From NCBI GenBank assembly GCA_937901085.1, contig CALCHQ010000135.1, forward strand, positions 1-35,697: a DNA stretch of 35,697 nt, given 5' to 3'. The position numbers were made by a program, and so were the translations under genes. The notes beneath the pieces are model-generated. The model was not told the DNA's origin, ran no database searches, and saw only the letters and a list, made by a program, of their open reading frames with translations. Of the stretch, positions 23,730-31,800 are shown piece by piece (the stretch's first letter is position 1; every line of letters starts with the position of its first letter). The stretch is from an uncultured Verrucomicrobiales bacterium. Its GTDB lineage: Bacteria; Verrucomicrobiota; Verrucomicrobiia; Verrucomicrobiales; Akkermansiaceae.

Positions 23730-24356
23730 TCAGCAGATATAGGGGTTGTTCAGCTGTTCTTCGCCAATCGAGCTGGCAGGGCCGTGACCGCTGTTCACCG
23801 TGGTCTGCGGGGGCAGGGGCATCAGATGCTCGCGGATGCCGCGCACCAGCTGGCTCATGCTGCCACCGGGAAAGTCTGTGCGCCCCACGCTGCCGGCAAA
23901 CAGGATGTCGCCCACAAAAAGCTCATCCTCCTCCGGCAGATAATAGGCTGCGCCGTCTGTGGCATGCCCGGCAATCGGGAAAACCTGCCATTCCAGACCG
24001 CCCCAGTCGGCTGTGCGCGTGGTTGTTCCCAGTACATCGTCCACCGTATAGGGCTTCACCGGGGGTAGTCCCCAGGCGCCGGCTGCTTCTTCCAGCGTCA
24101 GCGTGCGGCTGTACGGAGCCACGGCATGAATCGTGCAGCCGGTGCGTTCCTGCAGTTCGGCTGCGCCCTCCACATGGTCAAAATGCTGGTGCGTGAGCAG
24201 CAGGTGCTTCAGCTGTGCACCCTCCGGCAGGTTGTGCAATACCCAGTCTGCCATTCCCTGCGGAGCATCCACCGCCACATAGCCCCCGGCTGCTTCGATA
24301 AGGTAGCCATTGCAACCCACCGAACCGCCTGTGTAAACCTTGATACTTCTGCTCAC
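23730..24356 (-). CDS. MBL-fold metal hydrolase (glyoxalase II-like)
   Basis: 208 residues. The zinc-binding signature HQHFDH is at 56-61; further ligands are in GHATDG, DILFAGSVGRTDFPGG (the GD aspartate) and NSGHGP near the C-terminus. This matches the glyoxalase II-like metallo-beta-lactamase group that cleaves thioesters; the substrate is not known. The frame runs far upstream, but only the part from GTG 24356 matches the family (KVYTGGSVGCNGYLIE). A TATAAT box ends 6 nt before that GTG, which supports it. It is the first gene of the operon with the helicase and ruvC. Confidence 0.9.
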   Translation of the reverse strand: MSRSIKVYTGGSVGCNGYLIEAAGGYVAVDAPQGMADWVLHNLPEGAQLKHLLLTHQHFDHVEGAAELQERTGCTIHAVAPYSRTLTLEEAAGAWGLPPVKPYTVDDVLGTTTRTADWGGLEWQVFPIAGHATDGAAYYLPEEDELFVGDILFAGSVGRTDFPGGSMSQLVRGIREHLMPLPPQTTVNSGHGPASSIGEEQLNNPYIC

Positions 24357-24362
24357 GCGCGT

Positions 24363-24391
24363 ATTATATATGCATTCCGGGCATTTGGCGA
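24363..24391 (-). promoter_or_regulatory. Promoter of the MBL-helicase-ruvC operon
   Basis: On the minus strand TCGCCA, a 17-bp spacer, a perfect TATAAT, then 6 nt to the GTG. This predicts a leaderless mRNA. Confidence 0.6.
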
Positions 24392-24424
24392 GCCGAAAGT
24401 GAGGCAGCAGCTCCGGGATGCTCC

Positions 24425-24805
24425 TCAGAGAGCCTGCCAGCAATACAGGCTCCACACGAGAATCTGCCCTACCAGCAGATATCCTGCTATGACAAGGGCG
24501 GCCGCCAGCCAGGTGCGGCGCCAGCTCAGCATCTGGAACACGCGCGATACTGCCATGGCGCTTGCAACCAGTCCGGCCAGCTGGAACAGCCCCGCCATGG
24601 TCTGCCCGGTTCCCAGTTGTGCCGCGGCAAAGGCGCTGAGCATGGAAATGACGGATGCCAGCACCAGTTCCACCAATCCGCAGGCCATGGCATTTCTCCA
24701 TCGGTGCAGGGTGTCGGCCAGCCAGAATGCCAGCGACAGCATCACGAAGGTGAGAACGCAGAACAGCAGAATGAAGAACAACTCATTATTACAGGGCGGA
24801 ATCAT
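24425..24805 (-). CDS. Small integral membrane protein of unknown function
   Basis: About 126 residues with four hydrophobic segments (roughly 8-30, 40-60, 65-85 and 95-120) joined by short charged loops (HRWRN, SWRRTW). No family was recognised. ATG 24805 is preferred; a start at 24829 in the same frame would add eight residues. No promoter or ribosome-binding site is clear. It lies 45 nt after the stop of the secreted protein gene on the same strand and is probably co-transcribed with it. Confidence 0.7.
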   Translation of the reverse strand: MIPPCNNELFFILLFCVLTFVMLSLAFWLADTLHRWRNAMACGLVELVLASVISMLSAFAAAQLGTGQTMAGLFQLAGLVASAMAVSRVFQMLSWRRTWLAAALVIAGYLLVGQILVWSLYCWQAL

Positions 24806-24850
24806 GACAGAGAAGGTGACAGCGCGCACCCTCCACCTGCTCGCTGATTG

Positions 24851-25297
24851 TTAGCGGCCGGAGCCCCGGAGAAGACGCTGCACCATGAGACCTCTCGCCG
24901 TATTGCGGAAAATATCAAGCCTCTGCCCGGCGCGAGAGTGGGTGCGGAGCAGGGCAAAGGAAGCGTCTGCACTCACTTCGATGCAATCTGTCTGCGGCAG
25001 CAGCAATTCCTTGAGAGCTGATTCAAACGACCCGCTTTCGCTGGGGCTCGTCAGCACCCGGACGAGGTTTGCCACCGTCGGTTCGTAACCGGCCGTTTGC
25101 AGCAAATCGCTGGCGGCCGCTGCCAGACATTCCTGCACCGCGCCATTCTGCTGCCGCTGGCCGGTCAGCTCTGTTTCCAGCTGCCACATCAGTTCCTGCG
25201 GCAGCGTCTGGCGTTTCAGCACAGGCAGTCCATCATCAGCCTGACCCGGCAGAAGTGTCAGGAGAAACAATGAAAAAATCGGCAGGCAGGCTTTCAT
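24851..25297 (-). CDS. Small secreted protein of unknown function
   Basis: 148 residues with a signal peptide (MKACLPIFSLFLLTLLPGQA). The mature part is helical and ordinary (ELMWQLETELTGQ, then LTSPSESGSFESALKELL), with two cysteines that could form a disulfide. No family was recognised. The frame extends upstream, but ATG 25297 is chosen because GGTGGG precedes it and it gives the signal peptide. A TTGACA promoter sits between it and the divergent xerC gene. Confidence 0.75.
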   Translation of the reverse strand: MKACLPIFSLFLLTLLPGQADDGLPVLKRQTLPQELMWQLETELTGQRQQNGAVQECLAAAASDLLQTAGYEPTVANLVRVLTSPSESGSFESALKELLLPQTDCIEVSADASFALLRTHSRAGQRLDIFRNTARGLMVQRLLRGSGR

Positions 25298-25309
25298 AAG
25301 CACCCACCT

Positions 25310-25338
25310 ATACTGCCAGAAGCCTTGCTCCTTGTCAA
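25310..25338 (-). promoter_or_regulatory. Promoter of the secreted protein gene
   Basis: A perfect TTGACA on the minus strand, with CAGTAT after 17 bp (or TATAGG after 20 bp). The -10 assignment is uncertain. Confidence 0.4.
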
Positions 25339-25378
25339 TCATCCATCTGCCCACTGCCGCGCATCGCTCATTCTTCGC

Positions 25379-25407
25379 TTGTAAGCCCGGCAGGAATATG
25401 CTACAAC
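25379..25407 (+). promoter_or_regulatory. Promoter of xerC
   Basis: TTGTAA, a 17-bp spacer, TACAAC, then 7 nt to the GTG. This predicts a leaderless mRNA. Confidence 0.55.
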
Positions 25408-25414
25408 TAGCCCT

Positions 25415-26341
25415 GTGAATCCAACTGCCGCAGAGCTGGGCCCTCTCGTATTCCGCTTTCTGGAATACATGGAAGCCGAGCGAAATGCCTCCCCCCGCAC
25501 CGTGGAGGCCTACCACCGTTCGCTTCAGTTGTTCCGCCGCTGGGCCGGAGAAGATTTTGAAGCTTGGGAGCAATGCGATGCCGACCTATTCCGCTCCTGG
25601 CTGTATGAAGCGCTCAACGAACAACTCAAGCCCGCCACCATACGCCTGCGTTTTGCTGCTCTGCGCTCCTTTTATGAATACCTGATGCGCCGTGAGGGAC
25701 TGCAGGTCAGCCCCCTGGCTGAAGTCAGCCTCCCCCGCGCCAGCCAGAGCCTGCCCATCCACCTCTCCCTGCGTCAGATGGAGGAATTGCTGGCTTTGCC
25801 GCTGCGGATTCCGCCCGACAAGAAAAGCCCTGCATGGCTGCCGCACCGGGATGTTGCCATTCTCGAATTGTTTTATTCCTGCGGCATGCGTTTGAGCGAG
25901 CTGGTCGGGCTCGATGCCGATTCCCTCCGCCCCGGCGAAAACTGCATCCGCGTGCTGGGCAAGGGCCGCAAGGTGCGCCTGGTGCCGGTGGGCGACTACG
26001 CCCGCGAAGCCGTGGAACGCTATCGTGAAATGGCCGGGATAGAGGGGCGTTCTCCACTCTTCATCAGTCGTTTGGGAAAACGTATGAGCTGCCGTAGCGT
26101 GCAGCTCATGCTCGATAAATACCTGCGTTGCTCCGATTTGCCGTTTCACATCTCGCCGCACAAATTGCGTCACACCTTTGCCACGCACCTGCTCGATGCT
26201 GGTGCGGATCTGCGCGCCGTGCAGGAACTTCTGGGTCACAGCTCCCTCTCCACAACCCAGATTTATACCCATGTCACCAAGACGCGCATGCAGCAGGTAT
26301 ACCGCCAGGCACATCCCCGCGCCGACTGGAACAACGAATAG
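25415..26341 (+). CDS. xerC: Tyrosine recombinase XerC/XerD
   Basis: 308 residues, the usual size for chromosome-dimer-resolving recombinases that act at dif with FtsK. The N-terminal SAM-like DNA-binding domain covers ~1-100 (FLEYMEAERNASPRTVEAYH). The catalytic residues are all present: R159 in CGMRLSELVGL, K183 in GKGRKVRLVP, H249 and R252 in HKLRHTFATHLL, H275 in LGHSSLSTTQ and nucleophile Y284 in IYTHV. It stands alone away from mobile genes, which favours a housekeeping XerC or XerD over a phage integrase; which of the two cannot be decided here. The GTG start is fixed by the promoter. Confidence 0.87.
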   Translation: MNPTAAELGPLVFRFLEYMEAERNASPRTVEAYHRSLQLFRRWAGEDFEAWEQCDADLFRSWLYEALNEQLKPATIRLRFAALRSFYEYLMRREGLQVSPLAEVSLPRASQSLPIHLSLRQMEELLALPLRIPPDKKSPAWLPHRDVAILELFYSCGMRLSELVGLDADSLRPGENCIRVLGKGRKVRLVPVGDYAREAVERYREMAGIEGRSPLFISRLGKRMSCRSVQLMLDKYLRCSDLPFHISPHKLRHTFATHLLDAGADLRAVQELLGHSSLSTTQIYTHVTKTRMQQVYRQAHPRADWNNE

Positions 26342-26374
26342 AAGACAATCCCCCGGCTTTCCCGCTACCAGCCC

Positions 26375-27265
26375 CTACATCTGATTCTTATATTCGTTGA
26401 GTCCCGTTGTCGGGAAACGCAGGTCATTGCGGGCAAACTGGCGTAAATGCTTCATGGCGCGCTCGCGCGAGCCGAACAACTGCTCCAGCGTGAGCCGTTC
26501 TGCCGGGGGCACGTCCAGCTTGTTCTGCAACACCACCAGCAGACAGCGCAGCGAGGAAGAACGGTGGCGTTCCTCATTGAACAAGGCCCTCCCCAGTTTC
26601 CAGGCCTCCTGCTCGCGCCCCCGGATACGGCACAGATTGTAAAACTCCCAGCGGCGGTACATGGGCGATGCCCCCAGCTCCACCGCCCGGCGGTAGGACT
26701 CTACCGCTCGGCTGAAATGCGGGCGGCGCGCCAGATCTTCGTCAAACGCGCCCAGCTGCAGCCAGAGCAGGGGACTCTCCGGATTATTCGCAATACCCTC
26801 CAGCAGGAAACGTTCGGCAGCATCCAGATATTCCTTGCGCTGCAAGGCGCACTCATGCTGCCGGCCGTCTTCTTCCATCCCGTTCACCCAGGCTACCGCA
26901 TTCGTTCCCATATCGCGTGAGGCGCGAATCCAGTAATTCACACGCTGCGGGCAAAGTGTCGTAATCTGCTCCCAGCGGCGGCGGGCACGCGGCCAATCCT
27001 GCTGAATCCAGGCATTCGTCGCATCCACGCACAGCATTTCGGCGGCAAAAGTGCGTAAACCACCCAGCGCAAACAAGACCAGCTTCTGCGAAAGCGCATC
27101 CGTCTGCCGGTAATCCGGCGGCGGCAACTGCAGGCGTGCTTCCTGTTCCTGCATCCGGGTGTGCCGGCATGGAACTTGCAGCAGCCAGCCGGCGGCAGCC
27201 AGCACCAGCAGCGCGCCGCTCGTGCGGAGTACCTGGCATACGGGACTGGCCGGTTTCCAACTCAT
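26375..27265 (-). CDS. Membrane-anchored TPR-like protein
   Basis: 296 residues. One membrane segment near 14-30 (SGALLVLAAAGWLLQVP) is followed by an alpha-helical repeat domain. Segments such as AERFLLEGIANNPESPLLWLQ in the middle and ESYRRAVELGASP after it resemble TPR units, with a Trp-rich early part (NAWIQQDWPRARRRWEQI). It probably binds protein partners at the membrane; no enzyme motif is seen. Its start overlaps the panE stop by 4 bp (ATGA), so the two are co-translated, although their functions look unrelated. It converges on xerC with 33 bp between stops and no terminator. Confidence 0.8.
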   Translation of the reverse strand: MSWKPASPVCQVLRTSGALLVLAAAGWLLQVPCRHTRMQEQEARLQLPPPDYRQTDALSQKLVLFALGGLRTFAAEMLCVDATNAWIQQDWPRARRRWEQITTLCPQRVNYWIRASRDMGTNAVAWVNGMEEDGRQHECALQRKEYLDAAERFLLEGIANNPESPLLWLQLGAFDEDLARRPHFSRAVESYRRAVELGASPMYRRWEFYNLCRIRGREQEAWKLGRALFNEERHRSSSLRCLLVVLQNKLDVPPAERLTLEQLFGSRERAMKHLRQFARNDLRFPTTGLNEYKNQM

Positions 27266-28179
27266 GCGCGTCCCAATTGCCTGCGGATATCAGCCGCCAG
27301 CTGCTCCCAATGCGGAACATCCACGCCAGCCTCGTGTGCGCGCTCCAGCGTGCGTCCCCAGATAGCCTCATATTCCACCTGTCGTCCCCGCTGCAAGTCC
27401 ACGGCGCTGCTCGGCACAAAATCGCCCATGATGCGCGTACGCTCCATCTGGCGCTGCACAATATCCATCGGCAGCGGGAAACCTCGTTTCTCTGCCGTAG
27501 CGCACACCTCCTGCATGATGGACTCTGCGCGGGCATCCTGCCCAGGCAGGGTGAAAAGCTTCTTCACGCTGATGCCGCCATGCGCCACACACAAACCGTT
27601 GAACGGGATATTCCAGGTGAGCTTGCACCATTGAATCTGCTCCGCGTGGTCAAAGGCAGAAGTCACAATGCGCGCCTGCTTGAACATGGCGGCAAGCTCC
27701 CCGGCCCGCGCCGAGCCTGCCGCCGAACTCACAAAGGGCGCAAACTGGATATCGCCTCCCTCCAGATGCCGGATTTTACCCGGAACATCCATCATGCAGC
27801 ACACAAAGCAGAGGCCGATGTACACCTTCTCTGCCGGAACAAATGCCGAAATGGCTTCGGCATTTCCCATGCCGTTTTGGAAGGTCAGCACATCCGTATC
27901 CGGCGTCAGCAGGGCAGGCAGATACGCCCCCAGCTGTTCATTGCAGGTCGACTTCCAGCAGACAATGACTAAATCCACCGGGCCGCATTCTTTGGCTCGG
28001 CGGTAAACCGTCACCTGCGGCAGGTGCATATCGCCATGCACACTCTCCACATGCAGCCCCTGAGCCTTCAGCGGCTCATAGACCGAGCGCCCGATAAAGC
28101 GCACATCGTGCCCGGCTTCTGCCAGTCGCGCACCATAATAACAACCCAGCGCTCCAGCGCCCAAAATCGCCACCTTCAT
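27262..28179 (-). CDS. panE: 2-dehydropantoate 2-reductase
   Basis: 305 residues. The enzyme reduces ketopantoate to pantoate with NADPH in pantothenate and CoA synthesis. The Rossmann motif GAGALG is at 7-12. VIVCWKST, FQNGMGN and WCKLTWNIPFNGL (holding the catalytic lysine) match the family. SSAVDLQRGRQVEYEAIWG is the usual C-terminal signature. The frame opens 19 codons earlier, but MKVAILGAG at 28179 is the family start and a promoter ends 7 nt before it. It is the first gene of a two-gene unit with the TPR-like protein. Confidence 0.92.
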   Translation of the reverse strand: MKVAILGAGALGCYYGARLAEAGHDVRFIGRSVYEPLKAQGLHVESVHGDMHLPQVTVYRRAKECGPVDLVIVCWKSTCNEQLGAYLPALLTPDTDVLTFQNGMGNAEAISAFVPAEKVYIGLCFVCCMMDVPGKIRHLEGGDIQFAPFVSSAAGSARAGELAAMFKQARIVTSAFDHAEQIQWCKLTWNIPFNGLCVAHGGISVKKLFTLPGQDARAESIMQEVCATAEKRGFPLPMDIVQRQMERTRIMGDFVPSSAVDLQRGRQVEYEAIWGRTLERAHEAGVDVPHWEQLAADIRRQLGRA

Positions 28180-28186
28180 GACCCTA

Positions 28187-28215
28187 AGACTAGCATTTGA
28201 ACACGATTCTGGCAA
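28187..28215 (-). promoter_or_regulatory. Promoter of panE
   Basis: On the minus strand TTGCCA, a 17-bp spacer, TAGTCT, then 7 nt to the ATG. The geometry matches the other leaderless promoters. Confidence 0.45.
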
Positions 28216-28243
28216 TAAAAAAGCCTGTACACGCATTTTTGCC

Positions 28244-28272
28244 TTGCATTCAGCCCCTAAAAACGCTATTTA
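28244..28272 (+). promoter_or_regulatory. Possible promoter of the 43-aa protein gene
   Basis: TTGCAT, a 17-bp spacer and TATTTA. Both boxes are weak matches, but the spacing fits the local pattern and would give a ~60-nt leader. Confidence 0.3.
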
Positions 28273-28336
28273 GAATCCACTTATTCAACCCGGGCGGGTC
28301 TGTTTGCCTGCCCTACAAACCTAACACAGAACCACC

Positions 28337-28468
28337 ATGGGTCAACAACATCGTAAGGAGACGAAGCGCCGCCGCCGCACCGCCTACATCAAGCGCCAGA
28401 AGGAAATCGCCAAGAACAGCAAGAACACCACTCCTGTTCAGATGGCCAAGAAGGTTTCCAAGGACTAA
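28337..28468 (+). CDS. 43-aa highly basic small protein
   Basis: ATG 28337 opens a 43-codon frame ending at TAA 28466-28468. It begins MGQQHRKETKRRRRTAYIKR and is dominated by Lys and Arg, ending KKVSKD. Codon use is clean and strongly biased, and a strong terminator follows. The start resembles short conserved basic proteins that I recall from other Verrucomicrobiota. The composition suggests binding to RNA, perhaps the ribosome; function is not known. It is isolated between panE (divergent) and the giant surface protein. Confidence 0.8.
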   Translation: MGQQHRKETKRRRRTAYIKRQKEIAKNSKNTTPVQMAKKVSKD

Positions 28469-28502
28469 TCTCCGTCTCTGCTATCTATATAACTGACTTC
28501 TG

Positions 28503-28536
28503 AACCGGCAGACCGTTCATCGGTCTGCCGGTTTTT
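28503..28536 (+). terminator. Terminator of the 43-aa protein gene
   Basis: A 13-bp stem (AACCGGCAGACCG / CGGTCTGCCGGTT) with loop TTCAT, then a T run. Confidence 0.9.
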
Positions 28537-28775
28537 CGTCTGTGTCGGAGGCTCGCGTATCCTCCACGCCTGGTGTGGATATGTTGCCCTAGCCAAGTGC
28601 AAGGTCGGGGAAGTCTCAGAAATGTATGAGTCGTATTGTTGATTCCGTGGTATGCCTTGTGACAAAATGAAAAAATGAATTGTGATATGTCTACTAGCGG
28701 CAATTCTTTTAGTGTCAACAAATAACAATCTAGTTAAAATACTATAATTAACTCTCTACCCCCCCCCAGGAAACT
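28537..28775. other. AT-rich intergenic region before the giant gene
   Basis: No gene is seen. It holds a TATAAT at 28743-28748 without a matching -35 box at normal spacing, and a run of nine or ten C residues near 28759-28768. The run is a likely slippage site and could vary between cells. Confidence 0.5.
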
Positions 28776-28804
28776 TTGTAAAGCGCTAAGAATCAGGGTA
28801 TAAC
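28776..28804 (+). promoter_or_regulatory. Promoter of the giant PEP-CTERM protein gene
   Basis: TTGTAA, a 17-bp spacer and TATAAC. The predicted start near 28811 gives a ~55-nt leader. The C run lies 8 bp upstream of the -35 box. Confidence 0.55.
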
Positions 28805-28865
28805 AGGTATATTTGGGAAAATGTATAGATAGGTGTGGAAATAAGGCTTGCTTCAAGGGGGAATT

Positions 28866-31800
28866 ATGGTAGACTCGTGCGACCCGTCAGGGGGCTGTAA
28901 CTGCATTTTTTACGCACAGATGAATAATTCTGTACCAGTCGTGAGCAAACAGGTATACCGTAGAACATCCCATTGGATGTCCTATTTCCTGGCTGTGCTT
29001 GGTATGGGAACGGCCGTCGGTCAGGAAGTGTTGCTGGACTACTGGTGCGTGGGTGTTGATGAAAAGTCTGCCGGGCAGGATTTGACGCGCGTGTTGCGTG
29101 TGGCAGGCGATAAAGGGGAACGCTATGTCCCGGTGTATGAAAAATTGCACAGCCACCCCCTTGTGGTGCAGGCCAGGACAGCCCTGAACACCAGGCTGCG
29201 CAACGAAGCGCTGCGGCTTTCCTGTCAGTACAGGACTGCCGGAATGAGTCCGAAAGCGGCGTATGAAAGAGCATGGGCTGAGGTTTATGAACGCTTCCAG
29301 AGTCAGGTTAGCCTTGTGGAAGCAAAAGAGGCGCTGGCGCAACTGGTGGCACGCACGCAGGCTGCTGGTGCCAGCGTGTCTGCGTCTGATGCGGAAGTGG
29401 TGCGTGTGCTGCAGATGCTGGTGCAGCATGAAGAACTGCTGGAAACCGAGGATGCCCGCACCCTGCTGGATTATTTCTCCTGGCAGCATTTAGAAGGGGG
29501 ATCACTTCTGGTGAACCAACTTGAGCTAGCATGGTCCAATGATGCGCTGATGAGACTTTTTGCAGATGCCATGAATCATGGCATGTCGGGAACCAGCGCC
29601 TTCCGCGATGCGTATTTCAAGCTGAACCGTGAGCGCATCGTGCATCACGAACTCACCGGCTACCTTGCCCCCTGGGGGTCAGGCATGGGTGGCCGCATCA
29701 GCTACCGCCAGGCTCCCCGCAGGAAGGTCATCGCTGCGACGACACTGGGCTCCGGCACGCTGAAGGACACTCTTCCCGATGAGGATGAGAAGAAAAAACA
29801 GCAAGAGCAGGAAGAAGAGAAGAAAGTAACCTCGACCTCCGGGGCGGCAGAACACAACGGCCCGCAGCCGGTGTACATGGGCCCTCTGCCAAGCGGGGGC
29901 GATGGCCCTATGCGTTTTACCATGATGCGCGCGGCGGCGCCTGAGGCCGGCTCTCCGGAAGCTGGGGAAATCAGCGACTATACATACACCTGGAACGGCG
30001 CAGGCACCAACAACATCTGGAGCGCAGCGGGCTCTGCAGAAAATTCCGCCTGGGGAAGCCAGACGGCATCTGGAAATACCCCCGGAATCTATGAAAACGG
30101 GAATCAGGTCGTTTTCGGTGATTCTGCAACCGGACGAGATGTCTCCATCTCCGGCGTGGTGGCACCGGGGCTCATAACGGTGAACGCCAATACGGAACCG
30201 GCCAGTAGTGGTACTGGTGATGCAATTCTGAATTACGGCTATGCTTTTACGGGGAACGGAAGCATTGCGGACTATAGCGATTCTGTCAGAACATCCATTG
30301 ATGTCAAAGGGAACGCCTTGTTGATTCTCAACACCGTTAACACGTTCAGCGGGGGAATTACGATGGCAGATGGCGCATCTGTGTATCTGGGGCGCGACCA
30401 TGCCGCAGGTACTGGAACCATCAACATGGGGGCAAATTCCACTCTGTATGTGAATTATCGTTCGGATGACCTCTCCTTCCGCTCTCCGGCGTTGAGTAAT
30501 GCGCTTGTGATTGCTGGAGAAACCGCAATCCGGGCAGGTACTGGTTCCTATGGGGAAGACAGAATGCCTTCCGACTGGCGCACGCTGACTCTGTCGGGTG
30601 GTATTTCGGGTTCGGGGACGCTTTCTCTTTATGGCTATTCCTATTTGGTTAAGCCGACTCAATATGAAGACCGTCTGGTTTCGTTCAACTACGTTTCGGC
30701 CTTTGCCATTAATGAGCGCGACGCTGTGGCGGCAGGTGGAGGCAAACCAAGTCGCTTTACGGGAACGGTTTACCTGAAGAACGAGTTCAATGACCGCCCC
30801 GATAATGTTCAGGAAATTCCTGTTGATAAGAATAAAATTCTCGCCGGTGCGTTGCAGTTGACTCTGGTGGACGATGTGTTTTCTGAGGCAACCCTGAACC
30901 TGACCCGAGATGAGTCGACAGATCGTACGGCCGGCCATAATCAGGGGAATACAGGCGCGGCTGGTAAGCCTTCCACCTCGGATAACATTCTGGTGTTGAG
31001 CGAAAAATCCCAAATCCGGATAAAGGCATTGGATGCTGATTTCCTCGGCCACGGCTTCAAGCTGAATTACCGTGATAATAACGCGAGCAGTTACATTCCG
31101 ATTACTGCTTATATTTCTGATTACGAGCAAGAGGAGGAGCGCTGGGTAGTGCGCGTTGTGACAGACGGTTCCACGAACCTGGTGTTGGAGGATAACTCCG
31201 GCGCGGTGCATAAGTTTGCAGGCTCCATGGGCTTTGCCCATTCGTACGCAGCACCGGGGCAATCCTATATCTATGCCGCCGGTAGTTCTACAAAGTTCAG
31301 TACGGATGTTTTGGCTCCCTCCAATCCCGGTGCTGGTTCTCTTGGCGTGGAGTCTCTCAGCTTGGAAAAACGGGGGCAGTCAACGCAGTATATTCATACG
31401 GCCAACCTGCAGGATTTATCTGTGCTGGGCGGCACGGCCGGGTTTAATTACCTGAACCTTTCAGGAGACCTGAATATGGTGAGTGGTAGTAAGCTGCAGC
31501 TGGCTACCGCCACAAACTCAGCTACGGGGTGGGAGAGTATCAGCGGTACTTCCTACGATTCAACAAATACGGTTACCGTCACTGGTGGTAATCGTGTATC
31601 CGTGGTGACTCTGCCGGGAGGAAATACTGACCCTGCTGCCATTGCGGGAGGCCTGACCATGGCGGAGGGAAGCTCGTTGAACTTTGAGATTCGGAGCTTG
31701 TCGCCAAGCGCGGATTCATCGCTTCCCCATTTGCAAATTTCAGGGGCTCTCACCATGCAATATGATACCCCTGTTTCTGTCAGCATTACGAACGCAGACT

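Noticed and set aside
21991..23742. A 583-codon plus-strand frame
   Set aside because: It is opposite ruvC and the helicase, whose motifs are complete.
29679..31262. A 527-codon minus-strand frame inside the giant gene
   Set aside because: It is opposite the repeat protein and shows no start signal or family pattern.
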